NCBI RefSeq assembly: GCF_003124125.1
Contig: NZ_QCXQ01000001.1
Location: forward strand, 186,001 to 250,000
Direction of reading: 5' to 3'
Length of the DNA stretch: 64,000 nt
Source: Levilactobacillus bambusae
Lineage (GTDB): Bacteria > Bacillota > Bacilli > Lactobacillales > Lactobacillaceae
This document shows, in pieces, positions 1-9,272 of the stretch. The notes beneath the pieces were generated by a model. The model was not told the DNA's origin, did no database searches, and saw nothing but the letters and a program-made list of their open reading frames with translations. Position 1 is the first letter of the stretch. Every line of letters starts with the position of its first letter. The position numbers and the translations under genes were made by a program.

Positions 1-1296
1 AAGCGGTTAGTTGAATTGCAAAAGCAACTCGCTGACGTTTCTGAACGGGTTCATGAATTATCCGCCCGCTGGACGGCAGAAAAAGATGCGATTTCAGTCT
101 TAGGTCAAAAGAAGGCCGAGTTAGATCAAGCCAAACACGACTTAGAAACGGCCGAACAAAATTACGATCTCAACGCCGCAGCCGTTTTACAGCACGGAAC
201 CATCCCGAACCTAGAAGCAGAATTAGCGCAGTTAGAACAAACGGATCATTCGGATGATTGGTTGGTCTCAGAGTCCGTAACGGAGGGCGATATTGCCAAT
301 GTGGTCAGCCGAATGACCGGAATTCCGGTGGCCAAACTAGTGGCTGGGGAACGAGAAAAGCTGCTGCATTTGGCTGATCACCTCCACGAGCGGGTAGTGG
401 GTCAGGATCAAGCCGTTACGGCCGTTGCCGATGCGGTTATCCGCTCCCGGGCCGGTTTGCAGGACCCCCAAAAGCCCCTGGGATCCTTCCTCTTTCTGGG
501 CCCGACTGGAGTGGGAAAGACCGAGTTGGCTAAGGCTTTGGCCGAGGACCTGTTCGATTCGGAAAACCACATGGTTCGGATTGATATGTCAGAATACATG
601 GAAAAGGAGTCGGTTTCGCGGCTAATTGGGGCGGCACCTGGGTACATTGGCTACGAACAGGGCGGCCAATTAACTGAGGCGGTTCGCCGAAACCCCTATT
701 CGATCGTACTATTTGATGAAATTGAAAAGGCTAATCCGGACGTTTTTAATGTCTTGCTTCAGGTTTTGGATGATGGGCGCTTAACGGATGGGCAGGGTCG
801 AACGGTCGACTTTAAAAATACGATTTTGATTATGACATCGAACCTGGGTTCAGACGTTATCCTTGAGGGGACTGACGAGCAAGGGGTGATTAGTCAATCG
901 GCAAGGGAGGACGTTGCCAACCTGCTAAAGCAGTCGTTTCGCCCCGAGTTTTTAAACCGAATTGATGACGTCATTATGTTTACCCCGCTGAACCTTAAGG
1001 ATGTTGAACAGATTGTCGTTAAAATGGTTCAGGCGCTCTCTGATCGGTTAGCGGATCAAGATATTCAGCTAGTGATTAGCGACGAAGCAAAGAAGTGGTT
1101 GGCCCAAAATGGGTACGTGCCTGCATTTGGGGCCCGGCCACTCGCCCGGTACATTACAAATGCCGTGGAAACTCCGTTGGCGCGAGAAATTGTGGCGGGA
1201 CAGGTTGCACCGCATAGCCGCGTCACAATCAGTCTGGCAGATAACCAGTTGAACTTTACGACGACCCCGAGTCACCCCGAAGATGCTGATCTTTAA
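1..1296 (+). CDS. clpB: ATP-dependent chaperone ClpB, C-terminal part (cut by window start)
   Basis: ClpB is a hexameric AAA+ disaggregase that rescues aggregated proteins in the cytosol together with DnaK. The reading frame is open to base 1, so only about 431 C-terminal residues are visible. They hold the end of the middle/linker region (coiled-coil-like, residues 1-90) and the whole second AAA+ module: Walker A GPTGVGKT, Walker [10 protein letters not shown], sensor 1 TSN, arginine finger region [10 protein letters not shown] and sensor 2 GARPL. The C-terminal small domain is complete and ends in an acidic tail (HPEDADL). No clear poly-T terminator follows; a large inverted repeat lies 45 bases downstream. 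Confidence 0.95.
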   Translation, partial: KRLVELQKQLADVSERVHELSARWTAEKDAISVLGQKKAELDQAKHDLETAEQNYDLNAAAVLQHGTIPNLEAELAQLEQTDHSDDWLVSESVTEGDIANVVSRMTGIPVAKLVAGEREKLLHLADHLHERVVGQDQAVTAVADAVIRSRAGLQDPQKPLGSFLFLGPTGVGKTELAKALAEDLFDSENHMVRIDMSEYMEKESVSRLIGAAPGYIGYEQGGQLTEAVRRNPYSIVLFDEIEKANPDVFNVLLQVLDDGRLTDGQGRTVDFKNTILIMTSNLGSDVILEGTDEQGVISQSAREDVANLLKQSFRPEFLNRIDDVIMFTPLNLKDVEQIVVKMVQALSDRLADQDIQLVISDEAKKWLAQNGYVPAFGARPLARYITNAVETPLAREIVAGQVAPHSRVTISLADNQLNFTTTPSHPEDADL

Positions 1297-1340
1297 TGGC
1301 TGACGGGGTGTGCCGAATGGATCGGATACTCGAATTTTAA

Positions 1341-1394
1341 TGGATCGTCAGTTAAACTCGGTTGCTTTTGGGGGCGGGTTTAACTGACGATCCA
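1341..1394. repeat. 17-bp perfect inverted repeat with 20-base loop downstream of clpB
   Basis: The arms 1341-1357 and 1378-1394 are exact reverse complements (TGGATCGTCAGTTAAAC and its complement). Neither strand has a T-run after the stem, so it is not a classical intrinsic terminator. It may be an mRNA 3'-end processing or protecting hairpin for clpB, or a protein-binding site. Confidence 0.7.
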
Positions 1395-1413
1395 GTTTCG
1401 TTATCGGGTGACC

Positions 1414-1427
1414 GGTATTCGAATACC
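1414..1427. repeat. 14-bp perfect palindrome upstream of dnaE
   Basis: GGTATTCGAATACC is a perfect palindrome between the large inverted repeat and the LexA-type box. It looks like a dimeric repressor site, but I cannot name the protein. Confidence 0.5.
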
Positions 1428-1440
1428 TATTAGATGGCTG

Positions 1441-1454
1441 CGAACGTGCGTTCA
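1441..1454 (+). promoter_or_regulatory. LexA/DinR-type SOS box upstream of dnaE
   Basis: CGAACGTGCGTTCA matches the Gram-positive DinR/LexA consensus CGAACRNRYGTTYC at 13 of 14 positions, with a perfect GAAC-N4-GTTC core. It lies just upstream of the presumed -35 region of dnaE, where a repressor would block transcription. Confidence 0.7.
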
Positions 1455-1461
1455 GTTTTGC

Positions 1462-1490
1462 TTTCGCCGAGCCTCAGGGTCTGATATAAT
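1462..1490 (+). promoter_or_regulatory. dnaE promoter
   Basis: A perfect -10 hexamer TATAAT lies at 1485-1490. The matching -35 (TTTCGC at 1462-1467, spacer 17) is weak. The start codon of dnaE is 35 bases downstream. Confidence 0.55.
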
Positions 1491-1524
1491 AGAAGCAATT
1501 ATTTTTCGGAAGGAAGGATCAGCT

Positions 1525-4500
1525 ATGCGCGTGGCACCACTCCAAGTGATGAGTTCGTTTAGTCTGCTTCAAAGTCCAACCCGGCTTAATGATCTGGTTC
1601 AAGCGGCCAAGGACCGGGGCTACCAAACGATTGCGTTAACGGATCGAAACGTCTTGTATGGCACCGTGGCGTTTTATCATGCCTGCCAGTCTGCGGGGGT
1701 TACTCCCATTATCGGACTGACGTTAACGACCGCCGGGATAATCGATGAAACAACGTTAACGGATTGGGTCTTTCTGGCTAAGGATTTCGTGGGATACCAG
1801 CACCTGATGAAGCTGTCAACCGCCTATCAAACGCGGGAAGATGAGACACCGCTTAAACTAAGCGAATTGACGGCACTTTTAGGGCATTTAATGGTGCTCA
1901 CGCCGGCTGATAGTGAAGTCACGCGTCAAATTAACGTGGGTCAGCGACAGGCCGTCACCCATGCGCTCCAGTGGTTAGCGGAAGCGGCGGATGAAGCCAG
2001 CGTCTATCTTGGGACTTCGATTGATCAGTCTCAAGCTTTGCGGGACGTCTTAAAGCAGGTTGCAGCAGACACTAACACCCGGGTTACGGCGCTAGACCCC
2101 GTGGACTATTTGGATGCGGATGATGCCTTTAGTACCACTGTTTTACGGGCCATTGACCGGGGAGAAGTTATTGCTAATCTAGGTCAGGCGAGCGATGTCA
2201 CGGGCGGCCACTGGTTGCGTTCGGTTACGGAACTCAGTCGGCGCTATGACGAGCTAAACGAACAGGAATTATTAGCTCAGACGGGTGACATTGCGGATCA
2301 GTGCCACGTGGAACTGCAGTTTAAGTCGCCACAATTACCCCAATATCAAACTCCGGGAAAAACGACATCGGCAGAATACTTGCGGGATCAATGCTTACAG
2401 GGACTCCGAACCCGGTTAGCTCACCTAGACGTAGACTCTCAGGCATACGTGGATCGGTTGAACCATGAATTAGAGGTCATTCACCGAATGGGGTTTGACG
2501 ATTACTTCTTAATTGTTTGGGACGTCATGAATTTTGCCCATCGGTCAGGAATTACAACTGGCCCGGGCCGGGGATCAGCTGCAGGTTCATTAGTTGCCTA
2601 CGTTCTTAGAATTACCGATGTGGATCCCATTGCTTACGGACTACTATTTGAGCGGTTCCTCAACGAAGAGCGTGCGCAGATGCCGGATATCGATTTGGAC
2701 ATTCCGGATAACCGGCGGGAGGAAGTTTTAGCGTACGTGCACCAAAAGTATGGGCATGAACGGGTCGCTCAGATTATTACGTTTGGGACCTTAGCGGCCA
2801 AGCAGGCGCTCAGAGATGTTGGCCGCACGTTTGGGCTGGCCCCCTATCAACAAGATCAGTGGAGCAAAGCCATCCCGAACGTGTTACACATTACTCTCCG
2901 GGAGGCATACGCTCAGTCGCAACCCCTCAAGAACTTAGTGGCGGATAGCCAGTTGAACCGGTTATTGTTTGAAACGGCCGTCAAGCTGGAGGGATTGCCT
3001 AGGCACTACTCGACACACGCTGCCGGGATTGTTCTGAGTGAACTTCCCCTAATTGAAACGGTGCCGTTACAAACTGGGTCAGAAGAGCTCTTAATGACGC
3101 AGTACACCAAGGACGCAGTTGAAGAAGTCGGACTGCTGAAAATGGATTTTTTGGGGTTGCGAAATTTAAGTATCATGGCGAATACTTTACGGATGATTAA
3201 ACAAGAAACCGGGCGGGAACTCGATTTAAGCAACGTTGACTTGAATGATCCGCAGACGTTAACCCTGTTTCAACGGGGGGAGACCAACGGGGTTTTCCAG
3301 TTTGAATCTAGTGGAATTAAAAGTGTCCTGCGTCAGTTAAAACCCGATTCCTTTGAACTGGTTGCGGCAGTTAACGCGCTTTATCGGCCCGGTCCCATGC
3401 AGAACATCGAAACCTTTATTAAGCGGAAGGCCGGTCAGGAAGTCGTTTCGTATCCCGATCCATCGTTAGCCCCAATTTTGGGACCGACCTACGGAATTTT
3501 AGTCTACCAGGAACAGGTTATGCAGGTGGCGTCCGTTATGGGCGGGTTTACCCTGGGTCAAGCCGATTTGCTGCGGAGGGCAATGTCCAAGAAGAAAAAG
3601 GGAACCATGGACGCCATGCAAAAGCAGTTTTTAGCGGGGGCCAAACGGAAGGGGTACCCGGATGGGGTGGCCCGGCAAACCTACGACTATATCGAACGGT
3701 TTGCTAACTACGGCTTTAACCGGTCCCATGCGATTGCCTATAGTAAAATGGCGTTTGAAATGGCCTACCTAAAGGCCCACTTTCCGGGGCCGTTCTATGC
3801 GGCACTGTTAAATTCAGTGCTAAACAATCCCACCAAAACCAAAACTTACCTCACGGAGGCGAAGCACCATGGGGTTCAAGTTCTACCACCTGACATCAAT
3901 CGCAGTCAGGCCTACTTCAGTTTAGCTGACGGGCAGCTGCTCTTTGGGCTGAGCTCCGTTAGGGGGGTGCGGCGGGATTTCTTGCGGGATGTCCTCAAGC
4001 AGCGACAGCAGAATGGGCCGTTTAAGGATTTGCGGGATTTTATTACCCGGATTGCGGATAAGTGGCGGAAGCCAGAATTAATTGCCGGATTAATTTACGC
4101 CGGGGCCTTTGACCAATTTGGGGCCAACCGGGCAGAATTGATTGCGGTACTCCCGGAGCTCATTAGTAGTATTGAACTCAGTGGGAATGACGTTGAACTT
4201 TTTGCTTCCTTAGCCCCCAAAATTAAATCGGTTCCGGATTTCCCCCTGATCGAAAAGCTGGCAAAGGAAAACGAGTATTTAGGGGCTTATCTGTCAGGTC
4301 ATCCGGTTGAACAGTACGACTCCCTCCGGACTAAGTATCAGTTAAATCCGGTTAGTGAACTAACGCCAAACAGCCAGGTCAGTTTATTGGTCTACGTGGT
4401 TAAAATTCGGGTGATTAGAACTAAAAAGGGGGATCAAATGGCCTTCTTGACGGCAAATGATGAGTCCGGGGATATTAGTATTACCCTCTTTCCCCGGACC

Positions 4501-4890
4501 TATAACCGGGTTGCCTCCTGGCTGCAGAGTGAGATGGTGATTTTAGTCCGGGGCCGAGTTGAGCAACGAAAGGGCTTGGCTGTCATTGCAGACCAGCTGG
4601 AGAATGCGGCGGACCTCATGCCCGCACCGTTGTCAGATGGGGACCGGTGGTTTTTACGGTTGGATGCTGAACATGAGCGTGCGGTCGTGATGCCGAAAAT
4701 TCAACAAATTATTAGGACCAATCCAGGGTCGACCCCGGTCATTCTCTTTGAACCGACTACCGACCGCAAATGGGTTTTAAACGCCAGCCACTCACTTAGC
4801 AATGACCCGAAAGTTAAGACCCAGTTGCAAGCTATTTTAGGTGAAGCGAACGTTGTTTACCAAGAAGCACTGGCACCCAACAATCACTGA
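1525..4890 (+). CDS. dnaE: DNA polymerase III alpha subunit DnaE
   Basis: This is the DnaE-type replicative polymerase, which in Firmicutes works beside PolC, chiefly extending primers on the lagging strand. I chose ATG 1525 (1121 residues) because AGGAAGGA precedes it; the open frame runs upstream to 1408 without family sequence. The N-terminal PHP domain (about 1-70) starts PLQVMSSFSLL and has TDRN where active PHP domains have His and Asp metal ligands, so it is probably not a nuclease. The polymerase core carries GPGRGSAAGSLVAY and the catalytic aspartates in PDIDLDIPDNRREE. A helix-hairpin-helix region and a C-terminal OB fold (KGDQMAFLTANDESGDI) follow. A LexA-type box suggests SOS control. 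Confidence 0.95.
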   Translation: MRVAPLQVMSSFSLLQSPTRLNDLVQAAKDRGYQTIALTDRNVLYGTVAFYHACQSAGVTPIIGLTLTTAGIIDETTLTDWVFLAKDFVGYQHLMKLSTAYQTREDETPLKLSELTALLGHLMVLTPADSEVTRQINVGQRQAVTHALQWLAEAADEASVYLGTSIDQSQALRDVLKQVAADTNTRVTALDPVDYLDADDAFSTTVLRAIDRGEVIANLGQASDVTGGHWLRSVTELSRRYDELNEQELLAQTGDIADQCHVELQFKSPQLPQYQTPGKTTSAEYLRDQCLQGLRTRLAHLDVDSQAYVDRLNHELEVIHRMGFDDYFLIVWDVMNFAHRSGITTGPGRGSAAGSLVAYVLRITDVDPIAYGLLFERFLNEERAQMPDIDLDIPDNRREEVLAYVHQKYGHERVAQIITFGTLAAKQALRDVGRTFGLAPYQQDQWSKAIPNVLHITLREAYAQSQPLKNLVADSQLNRLLFETAVKLEGLPRHYSTHAAGIVLSELPLIETVPLQTGSEELLMTQYTKDAVEEVGLLKMDFLGLRNLSIMANTLRMIKQETGRELDLSNVDLNDPQTLTLFQRGETNGVFQFESSGIKSVLRQLKPDSFELVAAVNALYRPGPMQNIETFIKRKAGQEVVSYPDPSLAPILGPTYGILVYQEQVMQVASVMGGFTLGQADLLRRAMSKKKKGTMDAMQKQFLAGAKRKGYPDGVARQTYDYIERFANYGFNRSHAIAYSKMAFEMAYLKAHFPGPFYAALLNSVLNNPTKTKTYLTEAKHHGVQVLPPDINRSQAYFSLADGQLLFGLSSVRGVRRDFLRDVLKQRQQNGPFKDLRDFITRIADKWRKPELIAGLIYAGAFDQFGANRAELIAVLPELISSIELSGNDVELFASLAPKIKSVPDFPLIEKLAKENEYLGAYLSGHPVEQYDSLRTKYQLNPVSELTPNSQVSLLVYVVKIRVIRTKKGDQMAFLTANDESGDISITLFPRTYNRVASWLQSEMVILVRGRVEQRKGLAVIADQLENAADLMPAPLSDGDRWFLRLDAEHERAVVMPKIQQIIRTNPGSTPVILFEPTTDRKWVLNASHSLSNDPKVKTQLQAILGEANVVYQEALAPNNH

Positions 4891-4961
4891 AATTATGATT
4901 GAACTATAAATAATAATTAATGGTTAGAATTTAAAACGGGTAATAAAAATCCGTTAAAATA

Positions 4962-4976
4962 AGGAAACCGCTTACT
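4962..4976 (+). promoter_or_regulatory. Candidate catabolite-responsive element (cre) upstream of pyk
   Basis: AGGAAACCGCTTACT fits the cre consensus WTGNAANCGNWNNCW at all positions except the second. It ends 44 bases before the pyk -35 hexamer, a position from which CcpA usually activates glycolytic promoters in lactic acid bacteria. Confidence 0.5.
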
Positions 4977-5020
4977 TTACAAAAAAAGGGCGGGATTAGG
5001 AGAAAACTTGTTGGAAGTAA

Positions 5021-5049
5021 CTGACACCAGTTTTTTAAAGTGCTAGAAT
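5021..5049 (+). promoter_or_regulatory. pyk promoter
   Basis: CTGACA (5021-5026) and TAGAAT (5044-5049) are separated by 17 bases. Transcription would start near 5056, giving a leader of about 85 bases with a small inverted repeat (AATTTG/CAAATT, about 5065-5083). This promoter shows that pyk is transcribed independently of dnaE. Confidence 0.7.
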
Positions 5050-5142
5050 ATTCGTGGAGCCAAATTTGAGCCAAACAAATTCTGGACATTTGCTCAGCAA
5101 GTGCCAGAGGTTTGTGCCATTATCAAAGGAGAGATATTTCTT

Positions 5143-6900
5143 ATGAAGAAAACCAAGATCGTAAGTACGCTTGGTCCTGCCAGTACGGATGTTGACACAA
5201 TTGTTAAATTAATCCAAGCCGGCGCAAACATTTTCCGTTTCAACTTTTCCCACGGTGATCACGAAGAACATTTAGGTCGGATGACTAACGTGCACGAAGC
5301 TGAAAAAATTACCGGAAAGACCGTTGGTATTATGTTAGATACTAAGGGTGCTGAAATTCGGACAACCGTTGAAAAGGAAGGTAAAATCCAATTCAACACC
5401 GGCGACCAGTTCCGGATTTCGATGGATGCTTCTATCGAAGGTGACCATGACAAGATTGCTGTCACTTACCCAGGCCTTTTTGACGATGTTCACGAAGGCG
5501 GTCACGTTTTGTTTGATGATGGTTTGCTTGATACCGTTGTTGATCAAAAGGATGACGCAACTAAGGAATTAGTTGTTACTGCCCAAAACAACGGGGTTTT
5601 AGGCTCACGTAAAGGGGTTAACGCTCCTGGTGTTTCCATTAACTTACCTGGGATTACCGAAAAGGATACGGATGACATTAACTTTGGTTTAGACCAAGGC
5701 ATTAACTTCATTGCGGCATCTTTTGTTCGTAAGCCACAAGATGTTTTAGACATTCGGGCCTTACTTGAAGCTAAAAACATGGAAGACGTTCAAATCTTCC
5801 CTAAGATCGAATCTCAAGAAGGAATCAACAACTTTGATGACATCATCAAGGTATCAGACGGTTTAATGATTGCTCGTGGTGACATGGGTGTTGAAATTCC
5901 AACTGAAAACGTACCGTTGGTTCAAAAGACTTTAATCCGGAAGTGTAACGAATTAGGCAAGCCAGTTATCACAGCAACCCAAATGCTTGATTCCATGGAG
6001 GAAAACCCACGTCCAACGCGTGCCGAAGCTTCTGACGTTGCTAACGCCGTCTTTGATGGTACGGATGCAACCATGCTTTCAGGTGAAAGTGCCAACGGGG
6101 ATTACCCAGTTGAAGCCGTTCAAACCATGGCTCGAATTGATCAAAAGGCTGAATCTGCTTTACCTGATTTCGGTCGTGATAACCCTAACTTTGCTACCGG
6201 TGATGTGACTGAATCATTAGGTGCTTCAGTTGCCAAGGTTGCTGATGAATTAGGAATCAAGACCATTGTGGCAGCCACTAAGTCAGGTTACACTGCCCGG
6301 ATGATTTCTAAGTACCGGCCAAATGCTGATATCTTAGCTATCACATTCGACGATCGTGTTCGTCGCGGGTTGATGGTTAACTGGGGAGTTTACCCAATCG
6401 TTGCTGACCAACCAGCTAACACGGATGACATGTTTGACTTAGCTGCTTCTAAGGCCGTTGAAACTGGATTAGCCAAGGAAGGCGATTTAATCTTAATCAC
6501 CGCAGGGGTTCCCGTTAACGAAACTGGGACAACTAACTTGATGAAGGTTCAATTAATCGGTTCAAAGCTGGTTCAAGGTCAAGGCGTTGGCGATGAAACC
6601 GTTATTGGCAAAGCCGTCATTGCACACAATGCTGACGAAGCCAACCAAAAGGCCGTTGAAGGTGGCGTATTAGTTACTTCTACAACGGACAAGGCTTACT
6701 TACCAGCCATTGAAAAATCCAGTGCTTTAATTGTTGAAAATGGTGGTTTAACTTCTCACGCTGCTGTTGTTGGAATTTCTATGGGAATTCCAGTAATTGT
6801 TGGTGCGACAGGCGCAACCGAAAAAATTTCCGATGGTGAAGTGATCACCGTTGATTCACGCCGTGGGATGGTTTACCATGGTGCATCAAACGCACTTTAA
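5143..6900 (+). CDS. pyk: Pyruvate kinase with C-terminal PEP-utilizer domain
   Basis: The enzyme converts phosphoenolpyruvate and ADP to pyruvate and ATP, the last ATP-forming step of glycolysis and of the phosphoketolase pathway. ATG 5143 follows AAAGGAGAG; the frame extends upstream only by non-family codons. The 585 residues include MKKTKIVSTLGPAS, the catalytic ARGDMGVEIP segment, ITATQMLDSM and an extra C-terminal phosphohistidine-type mobile domain (GGLTSHAAVVGISMGIPV, about 520-580), as in Bacillus and lactobacilli. In homofermentative lactobacilli pfkA sits just upstream. Here dnaE precedes pyk directly. Codon use is strongly biased, as expected for a highly expressed gene. Confidence 0.97.
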   Translation: MKKTKIVSTLGPASTDVDTIVKLIQAGANIFRFNFSHGDHEEHLGRMTNVHEAEKITGKTVGIMLDTKGAEIRTTVEKEGKIQFNTGDQFRISMDASIEGDHDKIAVTYPGLFDDVHEGGHVLFDDGLLDTVVDQKDDATKELVVTAQNNGVLGSRKGVNAPGVSINLPGITEKDTDDINFGLDQGINFIAASFVRKPQDVLDIRALLEAKNMEDVQIFPKIESQEGINNFDDIIKVSDGLMIARGDMGVEIPTENVPLVQKTLIRKCNELGKPVITATQMLDSMEENPRPTRAEASDVANAVFDGTDATMLSGESANGDYPVEAVQTMARIDQKAESALPDFGRDNPNFATGDVTESLGASVAKVADELGIKTIVAATKSGYTARMISKYRPNADILAITFDDRVRRGLMVNWGVYPIVADQPANTDDMFDLAASKAVETGLAKEGDLILITAGVPVNETGTTNLMKVQLIGSKLVQGQGVGDETVIGKAVIAHNADEANQKAVEGGVLVTSTTDKAYLPAIEKSSALIVENGGLTSHAAVVGISMGIPVIVGATGATEKISDGEVITVDSRRGMVYHGASNAL

Positions 6901-6937
6901 GTTGAAGAAATTCATCAAGCCCATGTGGTAAGGTGGT

Positions 6938-6970
6938 AAAAGGGTGTCCCATTACGGGGCACCCTTTTAT
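6938..6970 (+). terminator. Intrinsic terminator of pyk
   Basis: AAAGGGTGTCCC and GGGGCACCCTTTT form a strong stem with loop ATTAC, ending in a T-rich run. Confidence 0.85.
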
Positions 6971-7074
6971 TGTCTTTTGAGTCTGCAGCAATGATTTTAT
7001 GGGATTAAGGTCGAACTTTCGGGTAAAACCGTGTAAAATGAAGAGTAAATCTAAGATGAACGGAAGAACGATAA

Positions 7075-7974
7075 ATGCAAATAAGTGAAATGCTTGGTCG
7101 GATTGTAACGGGCAAGGTTACCGATGAAAACGATCAAAATTACTTTGTTCAAGTGGATGGAGCGACCTTTCTGCTGAATAAAACGGAAATTCAGAAGCCG
7201 TTAAAATTGGGCAGTCAGTTTAAGGGCTTCGCCTACGAAAATGAAACGCACCACATGCAGTTGACTCGGAATGCGCCTAAGGTTCAGGTTGATCATTATG
7301 CTTTTGGGACGGTAGTGAGGACACAACATAACCTCGGTGTGTTTGTGAATATTGGGCTCCCCAACAAGGATATCGTGGTGAGCGTTGATGATTTACCGAC
7401 CATTGCTGAAATTTGGCCTCAAACTGGGGATCAACTGATGATTGCCATTCGAGTTGATAGTAAGCACCGGATGTGGGGCGTGCTGGCCGATGAAGAAATC
7501 TTTCAGGCCATTGCCCAACCGGGTAATAAACACATGATGAACCGGGATGTGGAAGTGATTCCTTACCGGTTAAAGATGGCGGGAACCCGGGTTATCTCCA
7601 AGGGGTATCAACTCGGGTTTGTTCACCCGTCGGAACGGGAAAGGGAGCCCCGGTTAGGCGAACCCTTAAAGGCCCGTGTAATTGGTATTCATCAGGACGG
7701 GTCCCTCAACCTTTCGCTAAAACCCCGGGCCTATCAAGCAATTGATGATGACTCAGCGATGTTGTACGCTGCCTTGCAGCACTCCCAAACGGGTTCGTTA
7801 CCCTTTACGGATAAATCGAACCCCGATGAAATTAAAGCCTATTTTGGGTTAAGCAAGGGTGCGTTTAAGCGGGCCGTTGGACATTTACTAAAGGATCGCC
7901 AAATCGTTCAGAAGGATGGTCAGATTTCATTAGTTGAAGCAGCTGTGAATGACCAAGAACATCCTGAGGATTAG
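7075..7974 (+). CDS. cvfB: CvfB-family S1-like RNA-binding protein
   Basis: This 299-residue protein matches the CvfB/YitL family, RNA-binding proteins that affect RNA processing and virulence gene expression in staphylococci. The N-terminal half contains tandem S1-like OB folds (GRIVTGKVTDENDQNYFVQV at the start; AFGTVVRTQHNLGVFVNIGL at about residue 76). A third S1-type segment lies near residues 195-220. The C-terminal 60 residues form the usual winged helix (FGLSKGAFKRAVGHLLK). A -10-like TAAAAT lies at 7034-7039 with a poor -35. xerD starts three bases after the stop, so the two are co-transcribed. Confidence 0.88.
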   Translation: MQISEMLGRIVTGKVTDENDQNYFVQVDGATFLLNKTEIQKPLKLGSQFKGFAYENETHHMQLTRNAPKVQVDHYAFGTVVRTQHNLGVFVNIGLPNKDIVVSVDDLPTIAEIWPQTGDQLMIAIRVDSKHRMWGVLADEEIFQAIAQPGNKHMMNRDVEVIPYRLKMAGTRVISKGYQLGFVHPSEREREPRLGEPLKARVIGIHQDGSLNLSLKPRAYQAIDDDSAMLYAALQHSQTGSLPFTDKSNPDEIKAYFGLSKGAFKRAVGHLLKDRQIVQKDGQISLVEAAVNDQEHPED

Positions 7975-7977
7975 CCA

Positions 7978-8874
7978 ATGGATCATAAACGGGAAAAAAT
8001 TGAAAATTATTTGCAGGATCTGCGAGTTTCCCAGGGATTGAGCGACAATACGTGTCAAAGCTACCGGTTAGACTTAAAACAATTTAACCGATATTTAGAT
8101 CAGCAGTATATCTTGCGGTTTAGTGACGTCACTGAAGACGAGATTACCGGCTTTTTAGAGGAACAACATCAGATTGGAAAGTCACGGAATTCCGTTATTC
8201 GGATGGTTTCCTCCCTCCGAAAGTTTTTTAAATACCTGGTGGTTTTTGACCAGCTGGAGACTGACCCCATGACGAATGTGCAGGCGCCTAAGCAGGCTAG
8301 TCACTTACCCGCGGTCCTGACTCCGGCCGAAGTGGACCGGTTACTGGCAGCGCCAGACCCCAGTAAAAAGTTAGAATTGCGTGACCGGGCCATTTTGGAA
8401 GTTATGTATGCGACCGGCCTACGGGTAAGCGAATTGGTTCACCTTAAACTGGACGACCTACACTTAGAAATGGGTTTAATCCAAACCCTGGGTAAGGGGG
8501 ATAAGGAACGGATCGTTCCAATTGGGGACGTCGCAATTGACTGGATCAACCGATACTTAACGGATTGTCGGCCGCAGCTGGCCCGGGAAAATCGAAGCCC
8601 CTACCTTTTCTTAAACGCCCACGGGAGTGGATTAAGCCGACAGGCCATATGGCAAAAGATAAAGCACTACGTTACCATTGCGGGGATTAAGAAGGACGTC
8701 ACTCCCCACACGCTGCGGCACTCGTTTGCAACCCACATTCTGGAAAATGGTGCGGATCTAAGGATCGTCCAGGAATTGTTGGGGCATTCGGATATTTCAA
8801 CCACCCAGCTTTATACTCATTTATCTCAAAAACGGTTAACTGAGGTCTATGACCATTCTCATCCCCGGGCATAA
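7978..8874 (+). CDS. xerD: Tyrosine recombinase XerD
   Basis: XerD acts with XerC at the chromosomal dif site, activated by FtsK, to resolve chromosome dimers. The 298-residue protein has the N-terminal SAM-like core-binding domain (1-105) and the catalytic domain with the full set of active-site residues: Arg149 (ATGLRVSEL), Lys173 (LGKGDKERI), His244 and Arg247 (HTLRHSFATH), His270 (LLGHSDIS) and the nucleophile Tyr279. Its place before ribT-scpA-scpB identifies it as XerD rather than XerC, which is a separate gene at 38742. Confidence 0.95.
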   Translation: MDHKREKIENYLQDLRVSQGLSDNTCQSYRLDLKQFNRYLDQQYILRFSDVTEDEITGFLEEQHQIGKSRNSVIRMVSSLRKFFKYLVVFDQLETDPMTNVQAPKQASHLPAVLTPAEVDRLLAAPDPSKKLELRDRAILEVMYATGLRVSELVHLKLDDLHLEMGLIQTLGKGDKERIVPIGDVAIDWINRYLTDCRPQLARENRSPYLFLNAHGSGLSRQAIWQKIKHYVTIAGIKKDVTPHTLRHSFATHILENGADLRIVQELLGHSDISTTQLYTHLSQKRLTEVYDHSHPRA

Positions 8875-8915
8875 AACGAACTATAAGTTCTAACTAAGAA
8901 AGGCAGGTCGTTAGG

Positions 8916-9272
8916 GTGCTAGTTAAATATCGAACTGAATATCAAAAGCTTGCAATGGGTTTTTTATCCCTCCAACCGGACCTAAAGAGTTTACCATTAG
9001 TTCAATCAGAACTGAGTTGGTATACCGAAAGTCATGAACGGGCACTCTTTTTGTGGCGTGATAACCACGATAATTATAACGGGGTCATTGGAGTCGAACT
9101 AAGTACCGATTTTGTCGTGGTAAACGAAATGAGTTTAACGCCAGCGGCTAATAATGAGACGGATATCAATACGATTCTAGATGAATTAGACCGGGAGTAT
9201 CCGGATCAACGGGTGATGTGTACGCTGCCCTACGCCAACGAGGTAATGAGGTGGGAACAAGCACATGAGTGA
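8916..9272 (+). CDS. ribT: RibT-like GNAT-fold protein
   Basis: The 118-residue product resembles B. subtilis RibT, a GNAT-superfamily protein of uncertain substrate named for its link to the riboflavin operon. It starts MLVKYRTEYQKLAMGFLS, close to the RibT N-terminus. The start is GTG, with AGGCAGG eight bases upstream. The acetyl-CoA loop (usually Q/RxxGxG/A) is not conserved here; the matching region reads LTPAANNETDINTILDEL. Acetyltransferase activity is therefore doubtful. Its 3' end overlaps scpA by 8 bases. Confidence 0.75.
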   Translation: MLVKYRTEYQKLAMGFLSLQPDLKSLPLVQSELSWYTESHERALFLWRDNHDNYNGVIGVELSTDFVVVNEMSLTPAANNETDINTILDELDREYPDQRVMCTLPYANEVMRWEQAHE

